Shown: positions 24,150-33,517 of the stretch, in pieces
Position numbering within the stretch: position 1 is the stretch's first letter
Layout: each line of letters starts with the position of its first letter
Origin: an uncultured Prevotella sp.
Lineage (GTDB): Bacteria; Bacteroidota; Bacteroidia; Bacteroidales; Bacteroidaceae
Length of the DNA stretch: 50,451 bases
NCBI GenBank assembly: GCA_902497035.1
Contig: CABVDL010000006.1
Coordinates: 1-50,451 of the forward strand
Direction of reading: 5' to 3'
Notes under the pieces: generated by a model
Database searches by the model: none
What the model was told of the DNA's origin: nothing
What the model saw: the letters and a program-made list of their open reading frames with translations, nothing else
Position numbers and translations under genes: made by a program

Positions 24150-25151
24150 TTATTCGTGCACAGGACGGATGGTCATTCCGCGGTGGCGTCCGTAGTTGCT
24201 CGTTTGTATGATCTTTTCGTTGCCTGCGAAATCATAAGCATTGCCCACGTAGCTTCCATTCCATGAGTTGCTCGTCCAATAGAAAAAGGTTGTTCCTTGA
24301 TCTGTTAAGGTGGATCCATTTTTCTGTCCTCCTGCAGGCAAGAAGATGGAGTTTCCGTTTGTACCGATAATCTTGTATCCCTTGATGCCGTTTTGTGTTG
24401 TCCAAATACAGTCACAGTTGTTGATAAGCTCTTCGCATTCGGCCTGTGTCGGTATGCGCCAACCCGATCCCAATGCAACCGTTGCAGCATCGTCATCAGC
24501 TTCCAGTGTCTCTTTTGTTCCTCGAGTGTTGTATTTGATATAGTTTCCTCCACTATAAAGGCTGTTGTTTTCTTTGGTGTAGGTGTCCTTCGGCTCAGTC
24601 TCTCCCCATGCGTAGTAGTTACCATAATCTTCTGGGTTGGTGGCACCCAAGTTGCAGGTGGCCCACTTCACGCTGAGACCCAGGTCGACATACTCTGCAG
24701 CCTTGCTTGTGGTGAACTGCTTCACCACGCCATAGATGGCCGTGCTGCCGATGATGGCATAGGAGCGGTAATAGTATTTGGTGTCGCCTGTGAGGCCGTC
24801 AATAGTCGCATCCCATGTGCCATTCTTGACCGATGTGGCATAGGGCACCTTGGTGTCGCAGATGTTAGGCTCCTCATTGGTTGCTGAGTAGCATATGCCC
24901 TCCTCCACAACGCCACTGAACGAGGTCGCCGTAGTGGTGGTGCAGGTCGCCTTCATCGACGTGCCTGTGACATTGGTGGCATCACCCGTCTCGACTTTCA
25001 CGATGTCGGACGGGATGGCGAAGGTGACACTGTCAACGTCGCTGCCGGAGACGGTGACCGTATTGTCGCTGTTCCAGACATAGACATGGTGTTGTGCGCT
25101 GATTGTCAGCGTGGACAATGCAAGCACGGCAAGTAATAAAATCTTTTTCAT
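24150..25151 (-). CDS. secreted protein with Fn3-like and FISUMP-type domains
   Basis: A 333-residue protein with a signal peptide (about 1-19), a fibronectin type III-like segment at about 55-150 (GLTGDTKYYYRSYAI), and a C-terminal domain from about residue 155 with the pattern YVDLGLSVKWATCNLGA, YYAWGETEPK, GSGWRIPTQAE and GMTIRPVHE. That last domain is the Fibrobacter succinogenes major paralogous (FISUMP) type, very common in Prevotella and Bacteroides surface proteins. No activity is known to me. It lies 31 bp after the small secreted protein gene and is probably the last gene of the utilisation operon, or a separate surface protein unit. Confidence 0.75.
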   Translation of the reverse strand: MKKILLLAVLALSTLTISAQHHVYVWNSDNTVTVSGSDVDSVTFAIPSDIVKVETGDATNVTGTSMKATCTTTTATSFSGVVEEGICYSATNEEPNICDTKVPYATSVKNGTWDATIDGLTGDTKYYYRSYAIIGSTAIYGVVKQFTTSKAAEYVDLGLSVKWATCNLGATNPEDYGNYYAWGETEPKDTYTKENNSLYSGGNYIKYNTRGTKETLEADDDAATVALGSGWRIPTQAECEELINNCDCIWTTQNGIKGYKIIGTNGNSIFLPAGGQKNGSTLTDQGTTFFYWTSNSWNGSYVGNAYDFAGNEKIIQTSNYGRHRGMTIRPVHE

Positions 25152-25182
25152 AATCTCGATAAATTTTAGGTTCTCAATAAAG

Positions 25183-25662
25183 TTAGTGTTTCACAAATTT
25201 CAGGCTGTAACCTGATTTGGTCTTCAGGATGTAGACGGCGGGAGCGCTTGCGGGCAGCCGCAGGGAGATGTCGGAGCAGGCATTCCCAGCACAACCGGAG
25301 GCCACGACCTTACCGTCTACTGAGAATACGGACACAATGTCGTGGGCGGTCAATCCGCTCACGTAGACACCGTTGGCGGTGGTCCTTACCGTGATGGCCG
25401 GCGCGCCCTTGACGGCTGCGATGCCGGATGCGACATCACTGAATGTGAGACGCTGCACGGATGCCATCGCAAAGGTCTTCTGTTCCCCGTCCGATGTCGA
25501 TAGCGTGATGGAAGTGTCGCCGAAGACCAGTTTTGGATGGCGCGACAGGGCGTACTCTACCTTGCTGCCGTCCTTCAGCATGAGCCTGATCCCCTCGTCG
25601 GCAAAGCCTTGCAGGGGAAGTGCCATCAGCAGGGAGGCCACTAAAAGTTTGACATGTTTCAT
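25183..25662 (-). CDS. small secreted protein with type IX-like C-terminal domain
   Basis: A 159-residue protein: signal peptide at about 1-21, a short domain that begins IRLMLKDGSKVEYAL and ends near VQRLTFSD (a repeat-like beta motif common in Prevotella secreted proteins), and a C-terminal segment (GVYVSGLTAHDIVSVFSVDGKVVASG, then VYILKTKSGYSLKFVKH) that resembles a type A sorting domain of the type IX secretion system. So it may be exported to the surface. It lies between the TIM-barrel hydrolase gene (68 bp upstream) and the FISUMP-type protein gene. Function unknown. Confidence 0.7.
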   Translation of the reverse strand: MKHVKLLVASLLMALPLQGFADEGIRLMLKDGSKVEYALSRHPKLVFGDTSITLSTSDGEQKTFAMASVQRLTFSDVASGIAAVKGAPAITVRTTANGVYVSGLTAHDIVSVFSVDGKVVASGCAGNACSDISLRLPASAPAVYILKTKSGYSLKFVKH

Positions 25663-25730
25663 AAAATAAAGTTTTAAGTTATTGAATAATGGAATGAACC
25701 ATTCGGTGTGTTGTCTTGGCGGGTCTTTGC

Positions 25731-28007
25731 TCAGAAGTGGGCGGTGAGCCAGACCTCCGGCCTCAGGCCGGATGCTTCTTGATTGAAAGCCATCACCACC
25801 ACTTCAATCTGCTTCCCGGCCATGTCGGGAGTGAGCGGAAGATAGTAGGTGTAGTTGCCGTCCCTCTCCTGCACCCGCCGTTCCCAGGTGTTGGCCGGGT
25901 AGGAGGGCGCGCGGTCGGGGCATCCCACAAGCTTGCCGTCTATCTTGCAGGCGGCCCATGCGCCCTCGCAGCCGTGCTTTCCGTTGATGGCGATGCAGAG
26001 GTAGGCCCCCTTGTAGATGTGACTCAGGGTGAAGCTGCTCTTCCAGGTGCGGGCGGCTGTCGTATAGGCGGTGCCGTAGGGCAGGAAGAGATTGGAGGCA
26101 CGCCACAGGCTGCGGTCCAGGACTTTGCCGTTTCTGTAGCCTGTCACCTCGGCAAGTTGGATGGGGCAGGGCAGAAACTTCAGGTAGCGTATTGGCCCCA
26201 AATGGGACAAGGGTATGACCGCATGGGGACGGCCCACGAAAACCACCTGCTGCCAGCTTTTAAGGTCGGCCGACACTTCCGCTACGGTGCCTTCCTCAAC
26301 TTTCAGGGGCTGGAGGGAGTATTCGTCGGGTGTGGTCAGGACCAGACTGTCCACTGTTTCCGCCTTGCCGAGGTCGAGGGTGAATGCCGATATGCCGTGC
26401 GGCCTCGGATCGCCGCCGCGCCATGCGAGCGAGAAACAGGTGGCGGGGTCACCGTCAAAGAGGTTCTTGTCCCATAGCTCGCGGCGGATGAAAGTGGTCG
26501 AGTGGAAGAAAGCGTCTCGCGCTTTCTGAACCTCTGAGATTCGGGTTGGCCCCGACCGATGGAGCGAGCGCACCTCAAAGGGGTTGTTGTCGGCTGCAAA
26601 CAGCGTGGCATCGTACAGCGCACGTATGTCGGCCGGGACTGCGCAGGTGTCCATCACCGCTATCCTTCGGTGCCATTCGGAGGTTGACTTGGGAATGTTC
26701 AGGCGCACGATGCGGTCCTTTCTCCCCGGTCCGCCCTTTATGATGCGGTAGGGATGGGCATTATCCACAACGGGGTCTTTCTCCGTTTCGGCCGTCACTT
26801 TCACGAGACACGCGCGGAAGGGCAGCACCTCCACCTGCACTGTGTCGCCGAAAGCGTGCCGGCCAAGGTATTGGATGTAGGGATGGTATTGTCTGACCGC
26901 TACCTTACCTTTCTTCCGCAGGCCTATTTCTCCGTTTAGCCTGACGGTGTATCTGACGGGGTTCCAGCTCAGGTTGCGCAGCACGAGCCATCGGGTGTTC
27001 CCGTTGCCGCGGCTCACGGCATCGGGACCGTAGTGGCTCTCGGGCAAGGCCATGCCCTCCGTGAGAATGTCGCGGTTCTGCCTGTGCAGGTCGAAAAGGA
27101 AAGCCATTTGCGCCTGTTCGTCGTCACGCAGCAGCCAGGGATTGCCGTAAATCTCCGGGGCCAGGATGAGGTTGCGGCAGAATGCCTGCAGCACGAGGTC
27201 GTCGTCCCAATAGTCGAGGCACGAGGAGAGGCACACGCCGTGGTCCTCGGTGAGCCGGGTGGGAGGGTTGTGGCGCGACAATGCAGCCACGCGATGGTGA
27301 GTGCCGGTGGTGGTGTTGGTCATATGCGCGTCGATGTAGGTCTCGTCTCCGCCTAACAGGTAGGTTGTGGAGAAGCGGGTGCCCGGCCCGAGGTCGAGCC
27401 GATGGTTGAGGACGACAAAGTCGGGGTCGGCCTTTCTGATTTCCGTCATCATCCGCTCGAAGTAGCCGTATTTGGAGGGACGCAGGTCGCCGCAGACCTT
27501 ATCGAACTTGAACAGCCCGAAGTTGTCGTTCCTTACAAGCCCGACCATCATGCGGATGCGTGCCTCGGCTTCCTCCTGCATATTGCCGAATCCGTCGGGC
27601 CCGGCCCAAAGACCGAGCTTCGTACCCATCGCCCTGGTTATGCCGCTCACCCGTCCAAATCCCTCAGGAAAGAGCTTCCTGAAGTGTGTGGTGCTTAGGT
27701 TTCCATAGACGTGTGCGCCGTCGATTACTCCTGCATCAAAGGCATAGAAGTCGAGCTGCATGCCATACGTGTCGCGAAGCCACTTGAAATAGTTGAGGTT
27801 GGCCAGGGTCTGAGCCTCCGTCGGTCCCTCGTTGGTATGGCTGATCCAGGAGAAATACTCCGACCGCGAGGGTGTAAGCTCAGTGGCTCCATGGTCGGCA
27901 ATTGGTTTCCCGCCCTGTGTCTGATGCCGTTGGGCAAGCAGTCCGCCGGGCATCATGCAGCCCCCTGTGAGAAGCAAAAGTATGATGATTTTACATTTCT
28001 TTCGCAT
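25731..28007 (-). CDS. putative TIM-barrel glycoside hydrolase with discoidin-like domain
   Basis: A 758-residue secreted protein that I cannot place in a named family. After a signal peptide (about 1-26), residues 50-330 look like a (beta/alpha)8 barrel, with the segments QLDFYAFDAG, KLGLWAGPDG and LFKFDKVCGD. The K-x-D pattern (Lys167, Asp169) resembles the nucleophile strand of clan GH-D enzymes (GH27/36 alpha-galactosidases), suggesting a retaining glycosidase. A beta-sandwich follows to about residue 415, then an F5/8 type C (discoidin)-like domain at about 490-640 and a final galactose-binding-like domain. It is encoded 9 bp after the GH127-like gene. Confidence 0.7.
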   Translation of the reverse strand: MRKKCKIIILLLLTGGCMMPGGLLAQRHQTQGGKPIADHGATELTPSRSEYFSWISHTNEGPTEAQTLANLNYFKWLRDTYGMQLDFYAFDAGVIDGAHVYGNLSTTHFRKLFPEGFGRVSGITRAMGTKLGLWAGPDGFGNMQEEAEARIRMMVGLVRNDNFGLFKFDKVCGDLRPSKYGYFERMMTEIRKADPDFVVLNHRLDLGPGTRFSTTYLLGGDETYIDAHMTNTTTGTHHRVAALSRHNPPTRLTEDHGVCLSSCLDYWDDDLVLQAFCRNLILAPEIYGNPWLLRDDEQAQMAFLFDLHRQNRDILTEGMALPESHYGPDAVSRGNGNTRWLVLRNLSWNPVRYTVRLNGEIGLRKKGKVAVRQYHPYIQYLGRHAFGDTVQVEVLPFRACLVKVTAETEKDPVVDNAHPYRIIKGGPGRKDRIVRLNIPKSTSEWHRRIAVMDTCAVPADIRALYDATLFAADNNPFEVRSLHRSGPTRISEVQKARDAFFHSTTFIRRELWDKNLFDGDPATCFSLAWRGGDPRPHGISAFTLDLGKAETVDSLVLTTPDEYSLQPLKVEEGTVAEVSADLKSWQQVVFVGRPHAVIPLSHLGPIRYLKFLPCPIQLAEVTGYRNGKVLDRSLWRASNLFLPYGTAYTTAARTWKSSFTLSHIYKGAYLCIAINGKHGCEGAWAACKIDGKLVGCPDRAPSYPANTWERRVQERDGNYTYYLPLTPDMAGKQIEVVVMAFNQEASGLRPEVWLTAHF

Positions 28008-28016
28008 GGTTTCTCC

Positions 28017-29864
28017 TTATTTATATTCGTTTACGTTCTCCGTCCGTACGTCAATCACCTTGGGCAGCCATACACGGTAGCGCTGCCGGTCGTCCCAGTC
28101 GTTGCCGGCAGAGGCGAAGTCGCAGAGGTGGATGGTGCGGGGCCGTACGCCTTCCCGATTGGTTCCCGTGATGGTGCTCACGGTGAACGTCAGCTGGGCG
28201 AAGTCCGCCGGCTCTGCCCTTTGCAGGGCCACGGTGCCGTTGTTGGCCTTGATGTCAACGCCCTCATCCACAAATCCGTCCTGGAAACGGCTGCCCCTTG
28301 CCAGCACGACGGGACCGTAGGTGATGGCCTGACAGTGGCTGTTCTCCTGTAGCTGCCCCTGCATGTCGAGGTTCAGCACGATGCGGTCGCCTTTCGTCCA
28401 CGTGCGGTGTATGCGGCAGTATTGGCCGGGCGTGATGTTTCCGCAGTCGTTTCCGTTGACGCTGACGCGCGTGTGGCGGCTCCACTGGGGAATGCGGAGG
28501 GCTACGGTGAACACATGGCTGCGTGAGGGCGACACTTGTATCTCCACCTTTCCGTCGGCTGGATAGCCGGTGATCTGCGTCATCTCCACTTGATGCCGTC
28601 CGTCTATGGAGACGGTTGCCGTGGACGGCGCATAGAGGTTGACGTCAATCTCGCCGTTGTCTCCCCCGTACATGACCGACGGTAGCAGGCAGAAGCCGCG
28701 GGGGGCGTTGGCTGTGCAGCAGTTGATGTCGAGTCCGCATTGCCGCTCACCCTCGTAGCGGTGGCCGGCGAGCGGACTGTACTTGGCTATCTTCTGACCG
28801 TCGGCGCGCATGGAGGCTATCAGTGCGTTGTAGGCTGACCGCTCAATCTCGTCCGCATACTTTGTATCCTTAGTGACCTTCAGCAGTTCCGCGCAGAGCT
28901 GCATCCAGGTGACGGTCACACAGGTCTCCATCGTATGGGCGGCGGGCAGGGTCTGCAGATGGTTTCCGCCATACCAGCATTCGAAGGCACTGCCCGAGCC
29001 GGCAATGTTGATCTCCTCCTGCATGATATGACTAACGGCCGTTTCCACGGCACGGAGCAGGCTCTCCTCATGTGTGATGTGGTAGAGACGGAGCAGCCCC
29101 ATGTAGCACGACATCATCTCATAAGCCTTCATCCCATTCTCCTTAGTGTACCAGTTGGCAGGGTGCGGCCACCGCAGGGCGACTGGCACGTCGGCCTTAC
29201 CGATGAGCTGCGGCCCCTCTGTACTCTCGCCCCGCGCGACGATATAACGGGCGAATGCGAGATAGCGGGGGTCGCGGGTAAACTCATAGAGGCGCAACAC
29301 CGGGATGATGACCGAGCAGCTGGGCATGCCCTTGTAGATGCCGCACTGTACAATGTCCGCCTTGCCGTCGCCCACCTGTGTCATAAGATGGTTGATGAGA
29401 CGGCGGACAGATGCCAGAGTCTTCTTGTCACCAGTGAGGTCATACCAAGCCAACAGCCCCATGGCCGTGTATTTCCTGCCCCAGATGTCCCAATTCATAG
29501 TCTGGCTTCCGGGACTGTAGTTGCCGATATAGCCGTCGGGCAGCTGCGCGCAGAGCATCTGCCTGACCGACCGTTCCATCTTGTTGTACAGCTGCGGATT
29601 GGGAGAGTAATGGTAGGCCCCGACGGCCCCTAACATCCATTTTCCCCAGAACTCCGTCTGCCATCGGCCGGTCTCCTCGTGGTGGTAGAAAGGCGCGGTG
29701 AGCTGGTCAACGTCCTCACCCATGGTCTGGTATCGGATGCACTGACCAATCTTCTGTCCCAGCCATCCGTCTATCCTGATTTTCTCTGCCTTTACGGCCT
29801 GGCCTTGTGCCAGGGCCGTAGAGACAAGAAAGGGTGTTATGAGAATTAGCATGCGCTTCATCAT
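28017..29864 (-). CDS. GH127/GH146-like beta-L-arabinofuranosidase (DUF1680)
   Basis: A 615-residue secreted enzyme (signal peptide about 1-20) with an (alpha/alpha)6 barrel and C-terminal beta domains. The residues that define GH127 catalysis are present: E-x-C (Glu313, Cys315) and the Cys-Cys pair (Cys382, Cys383), which in Bifidobacterium HypBA1 bind zinc and include the nucleophile; Glu295 is a candidate acid/base. It would remove beta-L-arabinofuranose or a related sugar from the glycan imported by the SusC/SusD pair. It lies 30 bp after SusD and 9 bp before the TIM-barrel gene. Confidence 0.82.
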   Translation of the reverse strand: MMKRMLILITPFLVSTALAQGQAVKAEKIRIDGWLGQKIGQCIRYQTMGEDVDQLTAPFYHHEETGRWQTEFWGKWMLGAVGAYHYSPNPQLYNKMERSVRQMLCAQLPDGYIGNYSPGSQTMNWDIWGRKYTAMGLLAWYDLTGDKKTLASVRRLINHLMTQVGDGKADIVQCGIYKGMPSCSVIIPVLRLYEFTRDPRYLAFARYIVARGESTEGPQLIGKADVPVALRWPHPANWYTKENGMKAYEMMSCYMGLLRLYHITHEESLLRAVETAVSHIMQEEINIAGSGSAFECWYGGNHLQTLPAAHTMETCVTVTWMQLCAELLKVTKDTKYADEIERSAYNALIASMRADGQKIAKYSPLAGHRYEGERQCGLDINCCTANAPRGFCLLPSVMYGGDNGEIDVNLYAPSTATVSIDGRHQVEMTQITGYPADGKVEIQVSPSRSHVFTVALRIPQWSRHTRVSVNGNDCGNITPGQYCRIHRTWTKGDRIVLNLDMQGQLQENSHCQAITYGPVVLARGSRFQDGFVDEGVDIKANNGTVALQRAEPADFAQLTFTVSTITGTNREGVRPRTIHLCDFASAGNDWDDRQRYRVWLPKVIDVRTENVNEYK

Positions 29865-29894
29865 ATTGCCTGGTTTTCTATTGGTTTACAATAA

Positions 29895-30536
29895 TTACCA
29901 GCCCGGGTTCTGTTCCAGGTTCGGGTTCTTCTCCACCTCGCTGCTCGGGATGGGCCACAGATAGTCGCGGTCGGTCACCTTGCGTGTCCAGCGGTAGGTG
30001 CCTGTTATGTCGCACACCCGCCGGTCATTGAGCGTGTCGAGCTTGCCCCAGCGTTTCAGGTCGAAGTAGCTGTGACCCTCGCCGGCCAGCTCTACGGCGC
30101 GCTCGTGGACGATGCGCTGGAACACCTCGTCGTGGGTGGTGGCACGTGTCCAGGGACTGCCATTGTTAATCAGGGCCACACCGGCCCTTGTCCTTACTTG
30201 GTTGATGAGGCTGATGGCACCTTGCTGGTCGCCCAGCTCATTCAGGCATTCGGCCTGCATGAGCAGCACGTCGGCATAGCGTATCAGCGGGAAGTTGATG
30301 GGGGTCTGCTTGCGGTCGAACATCTGACCGTCCATGTCGCCGATGGGTACGAACTTGCGCCAGAGGTAAATCTCCAGGCCGCGGTCCACTTGGATGTAGC
30401 CCCAGTTGGCACCCTTAATCGACGATCCGGCGATGGCATACTCACAGTCTATCTCATGGTTGTCGGCGTAGCCTAAGAAATGGGTGTAGGGCAGGATGAT
30501 GCTGGCATCCATGCGCGGGTCGCGCTGCTTGTACAT
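29895..30536 (-). CDS. C-terminal part of the frameshifted SusD-like protein
   Basis: A 213-residue open frame holding the C-terminal third of a SusD/RagB protein: MYKQRDPRMDASI near the start, the conserved PLIRYADVLLMQAECLNELG helix, RTRAGV, ERAVELAGEGHSYFDLKRWG, and an ending NPNLEQNPGW, typical of SusD. It has no signal peptide and is not a natural start; upstream in the same frame the sequence reads RDKLLAMYKQRDPR, which belongs with the N-terminal part at 30454-31596. The two frames join at a CAAAGGG run (minus strand) around 30551-30557. Confidence 0.85.
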   Translation of the reverse strand: MYKQRDPRMDASIILPYTHFLGYADNHEIDCEYAIAGSSIKGANWGYIQVDRGLEIYLWRKFVPIGDMDGQMFDRKQTPINFPLIRYADVLLMQAECLNELGDQQGAISLINQVRTRAGVALINNGSPWTRATTHDEVFQRIVHERAVELAGEGHSYFDLKRWGKLDTLNDRRVCDITGTYRWTRKVTDRDYLWPIPSSEVEKNPNLEQNPGW

Positions 30537-31596
30537 GGCCAGCAGCTTGTCCCTTTGCAGCCGGATATTTGCTCACCTTGTTGCCGTCAAAGGTGGCACG
30601 GAAAGTGGCTTTCTTGACATTGTTCGACTCCGTGAAGTTGGGAATGAAGTTGTCCCAGTTGAACGGCCGCCCGTTCTTGTATTCGTAGCTGTCGACAAGC
30701 TCCACCGAGGGATATACCTGGTTCCAGTCCCATCCCCATGTCGACCGGATACCGAGGTAGAGGCAGGACGGCAGCCCCACATTGCTTGTGGCTCCGCTCG
30801 TGGTCTGTATGGAGAATATCATCTCGTTGCAGTTGTCGGCGGCAGGCTGGAAGAGGTCGGCGTAGTTGGGATACAGCTCATACCTGCCGGAGTCGATGAC
30901 CTTTTGGAAGCATTCCGAGGCCTCCTGGTAGCGTTTCCTGTACAGCAGCACCTTGCCCTTGAGGGCCAGGGCCGAATAGCGGGTGGCGCGTCCCAGGTTG
31001 GCGGCATCCCAGGCCTCCGGCAGTACGGCGATGGCCGAGTCCATATCGGCAAGGATGAAGTCGATGGTCTGCTCCTCGGTGCTACGGGGATAGTTCATCT
31101 GCTCGTAGTTCTCCACGTTGAAGCTCTCGTCGTAGATGGGCACGCCGCCCCACAGCTTGTACAGGTAGAAGTAGTAGAGTCCGCGCATGAAGCGGGCCTC
31201 ACCCCTGTACTGCGCCTTCAGGGAGTCGGTCATATCGGTGTTGTTGATGTTCTGCAACACCATGTTGGCCCTTGCAATGCCCTCGTAGGTGGTCTGCCAA
31301 TAGGAAATCAGGAATGCAGAGGAAGCATCGTAGGTGCCTAATTGCACAGTCGTTATTTTTTGCACCTGGCCGTCACACAGCCCTCCCAATACGTCAAACC
31401 GGTAGTTCTGGCCCATGCAGTTTTCGTTGCGCATCACGGAATACACGCCCATCATCGCCTCATCGGCATGCGTCTGGTTTTTGTAGAAAGTCAGGGAACT
31501 CAATTGGTTGGCAGGTGCTCTGTCGAGGTCGTAGCATCCGGTGAGCATGAGGCCGCAGACGGATGCTGCTATGATATATTTGAATTTGCTTTTCAT
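30454..31596 (-). CDS. N-terminal part of the frameshifted SusD-like lipoprotein
   Basis: SusD-like glycan-binding lipoprotein of the outer membrane: signal peptide with lipobox LTGC (Cys21), then the SusD-like domain (RGEARFMRGLYYFYLYKLWGGVPIY, ALALKGKVLLYRKRYQEA). Similarity runs to about residue 345 (NKVSKYPAA); after that the frame reads 35 unrelated residues (KGQAAGHVQ...). Removing one base from the AAAGGG run restores AARDKLLAMYKQRDPR and the full SusD. It is either a real +1 insertion or a sequencing error. Unusually, a lyase gene separates it from SusC. Confidence 0.88.
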   Translation of the reverse strand: MKSKFKYIIAASVCGLMLTGCYDLDRAPANQLSSLTFYKNQTHADEAMMGVYSVMRNENCMGQNYRFDVLGGLCDGQVQKITTVQLGTYDASSAFLISYWQTTYEGIARANMVLQNINNTDMTDSLKAQYRGEARFMRGLYYFYLYKLWGGVPIYDESFNVENYEQMNYPRSTEEQTIDFILADMDSAIAVLPEAWDAANLGRATRYSALALKGKVLLYRKRYQEASECFQKVIDSGRYELYPNYADLFQPAADNCNEMIFSIQTTSGATSNVGLPSCLYLGIRSTWGWDWNQVYPSVELVDSYEYKNGRPFNWDNFIPNFTESNNVKKATFRATFDGNKVSKYPAAKGQAAGHVQAARPAHGCQHHPALHPFLRLRRQP

Positions 31597-31617
31597 ATTA
31601 TACTGTATTATAGATGA

Positions 31618-33498
31618 TTACTTCAGTTCCTTGCTGCTCAGCCTCACCACTACTTTGTTCTTTCCGTCGGGCAGCTTGCAGTCAGCCTGCAGCATGGTGA
31701 CACCGCTGATGGCATATTCGGCCGTTGAACTGGTCTTTGCGGCGTAGGTGGTGAATGTGGCGTTCTCGGGAGAGATGATTTTAATCCAGAAGCTCTTACC
31801 GTTTTTGGTCAGGCATGCCGTGTTGCAGTTGACCTGCACAGTGGCCGTCGTGCCGGCAATCCAGTTGATGGTCGAGGTGGCCTTGGCGAGCTGCACCTCG
31901 TCGGTCACGTCGATGGTGTAGTCATCGACGAGGGTAAAGGTGCGGTGGGCCGACTGTGCGAGCGGTGAGAGCATGCTGCTCATGTCGATGGTTACCGACG
32001 GGTTGGCCCCGTCGTAGATGGCATTGCTCACCTTTGCCGAGCCTTCGGCGTTGTGCAGCTGCTTGTCAATGGCGATGGTGTTGTGAGAGAAATTATTGTT
32101 GCGGAAGTAGTTCCATCGCCTGCCTCCGGCCTTGTTCTCCCAGAAACCAGGCACGTTGTAGTTCTCCGCGCCAAGTTCTGCCGTCCAGTCGATGCCGTCG
32201 GAGCCCACGACAAAGGTGCCGGCATCCATCTGCTGGTGGCTCTTCATGGGCTGGCCGCCCTTGGTGATGAGCTTCAGCGCGCCAGCCTTTGACTGGTCTC
32301 CACAGAGAACTGCGATGTCAGCAATGTCGTTGTGGAAGACCTGAAGCGACGGGATGGCTGTGGTTGATGCTGTCGCCGTGTTGTACCAGGGCAAGCTGAG
32401 GAAGAAGAACTCATTGAGCGTGCTGTTGTTCGCTATGCTTTTCTTAATCTCGCCCCTGCACCACTGGGCCAGCTCGGGCTGGTTGAAGGCCTTGGCGAAG
32501 TAGAAGAAGGTGGGGTAATTGACAGGTGTCGTGGAATGGCCGTCGGCGTAGCAGAACATGTCGCCTGACGACTGCAGTGTGCGCAGGAAGAATGTTCCCG
32601 TCTCCTTGATGCCCGGGAGGGCTGCGATACTGTTGTGGGTCGGGTCGTTGTCGGCGATGGCCCTCAGGTACAGGGTGAGAAACTCGGTCGTCATAATCCA
32701 GTAGGTATTGCCCTCATACCATACACCGTCTGGCTTGAAATACTTCAGGCAGGTGGGCATATAGGTAATGGCCTTGTCCAAAACAGTGTTGGCGGCCTCC
32801 GGGTAATCCTCTGCCACGGCTAAGGCACCAAGCACCATGGCCGTGTGGCAGGTTACGTTCCAGTTGGTTTCCTTGTTCACCCAGGTGCTGGCATCCGCAT
32901 TCTTGTATTCCTTTAAGGCTAGGCTCAGGGCCTTGTCGTAGATGCTCTTGCGCACCAGCGCCTTGGTCTCGTCAGAGAGGGCATCGTACAGCCAGTCGTA
33001 GGCGATGGCCACGCCGACGGTCAGGTATGACGTGTCCAGATAGTGGGCGGGGTGCCAGTCGGGGTAGGCGCATATCCATTTCAGCGACTTCTCCACGGCG
33101 TTGAGGTACAGCTTGCTCCCTGTGAGCCGGTAGGCCAGCGACATGGTGATGAGCCGGGTCATATAGGTGCCGGCCGTGGTGAGCATGCGACCGCCCTCAT
33201 CCACTTTATAGTCTATTTGAGGCAGGAGCGCATAGGCGCGTGCCTTGTTGATCTCATAGTTGTACAATTCTTTCACATCCGCATCCTTGCCTGACAAGTC
33301 TTTCGCGGCCTTTATCTCCTGGTCGTTGACCAGAAGACGCGGGTGCGCCGTGAGCCACCGCTGTCCCTCCGGAGTGACCGGGGTGGGAGGCTCGGGAGCG
33401 GGGTCGGTCTCCGAGGAACTGCTGCCGCAAGAGTTCAGGCACAGTGTCAGCAGCAGGGCGATGATGCCATATACCTTTTGGATAAAACGTGTGTTCAT
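31618..33498 (-). CDS. heparinase II/III-like polysaccharide lyase lipoprotein
   Basis: A 626-residue lipoprotein (lipobox LNSC, Cys24, followed by a Ser-rich linker) with an alpha toroid domain (about 90-330: NWNVTCHTAMVLGALAVAE, PDGVWYEGNTYWIM) and a C-terminal anti-parallel beta-sheet domain (DGIDWTAELGAENYN, NNFSHNTIAIDKQLH). This is the arrangement of heparinase II/III and alginate-lyase type enzymes (PL12, 15, 17, 21 and relatives), which cleave uronic-acid-containing glycans by beta-elimination. Exact family and substrate are not clear. It sits between susC (19 bp upstream) and susD (21 bp downstream). Confidence 0.78.
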   Translation of the reverse strand: MNTRFIQKVYGIIALLLTLCLNSCGSSSSETDPAPEPPTPVTPEGQRWLTAHPRLLVNDQEIKAAKDLSGKDADVKELYNYEINKARAYALLPQIDYKVDEGGRMLTTAGTYMTRLITMSLAYRLTGSKLYLNAVEKSLKWICAYPDWHPAHYLDTSYLTVGVAIAYDWLYDALSDETKALVRKSIYDKALSLALKEYKNADASTWVNKETNWNVTCHTAMVLGALAVAEDYPEAANTVLDKAITYMPTCLKYFKPDGVWYEGNTYWIMTTEFLTLYLRAIADNDPTHNSIAALPGIKETGTFFLRTLQSSGDMFCYADGHSTTPVNYPTFFYFAKAFNQPELAQWCRGEIKKSIANNSTLNEFFFLSLPWYNTATASTTAIPSLQVFHNDIADIAVLCGDQSKAGALKLITKGGQPMKSHQQMDAGTFVVGSDGIDWTAELGAENYNVPGFWENKAGGRRWNYFRNNNFSHNTIAIDKQLHNAEGSAKVSNAIYDGANPSVTIDMSSMLSPLAQSAHRTFTLVDDYTIDVTDEVQLAKATSTINWIAGTTATVQVNCNTACLTKNGKSFWIKIISPENATFTTYAAKTSSTAEYAISGVTMLQADCKLPDGKNKVVVRLSSKELK

Positions 33499-33517
33499 AT
33501 TTCTTGACTTTAGGTGG

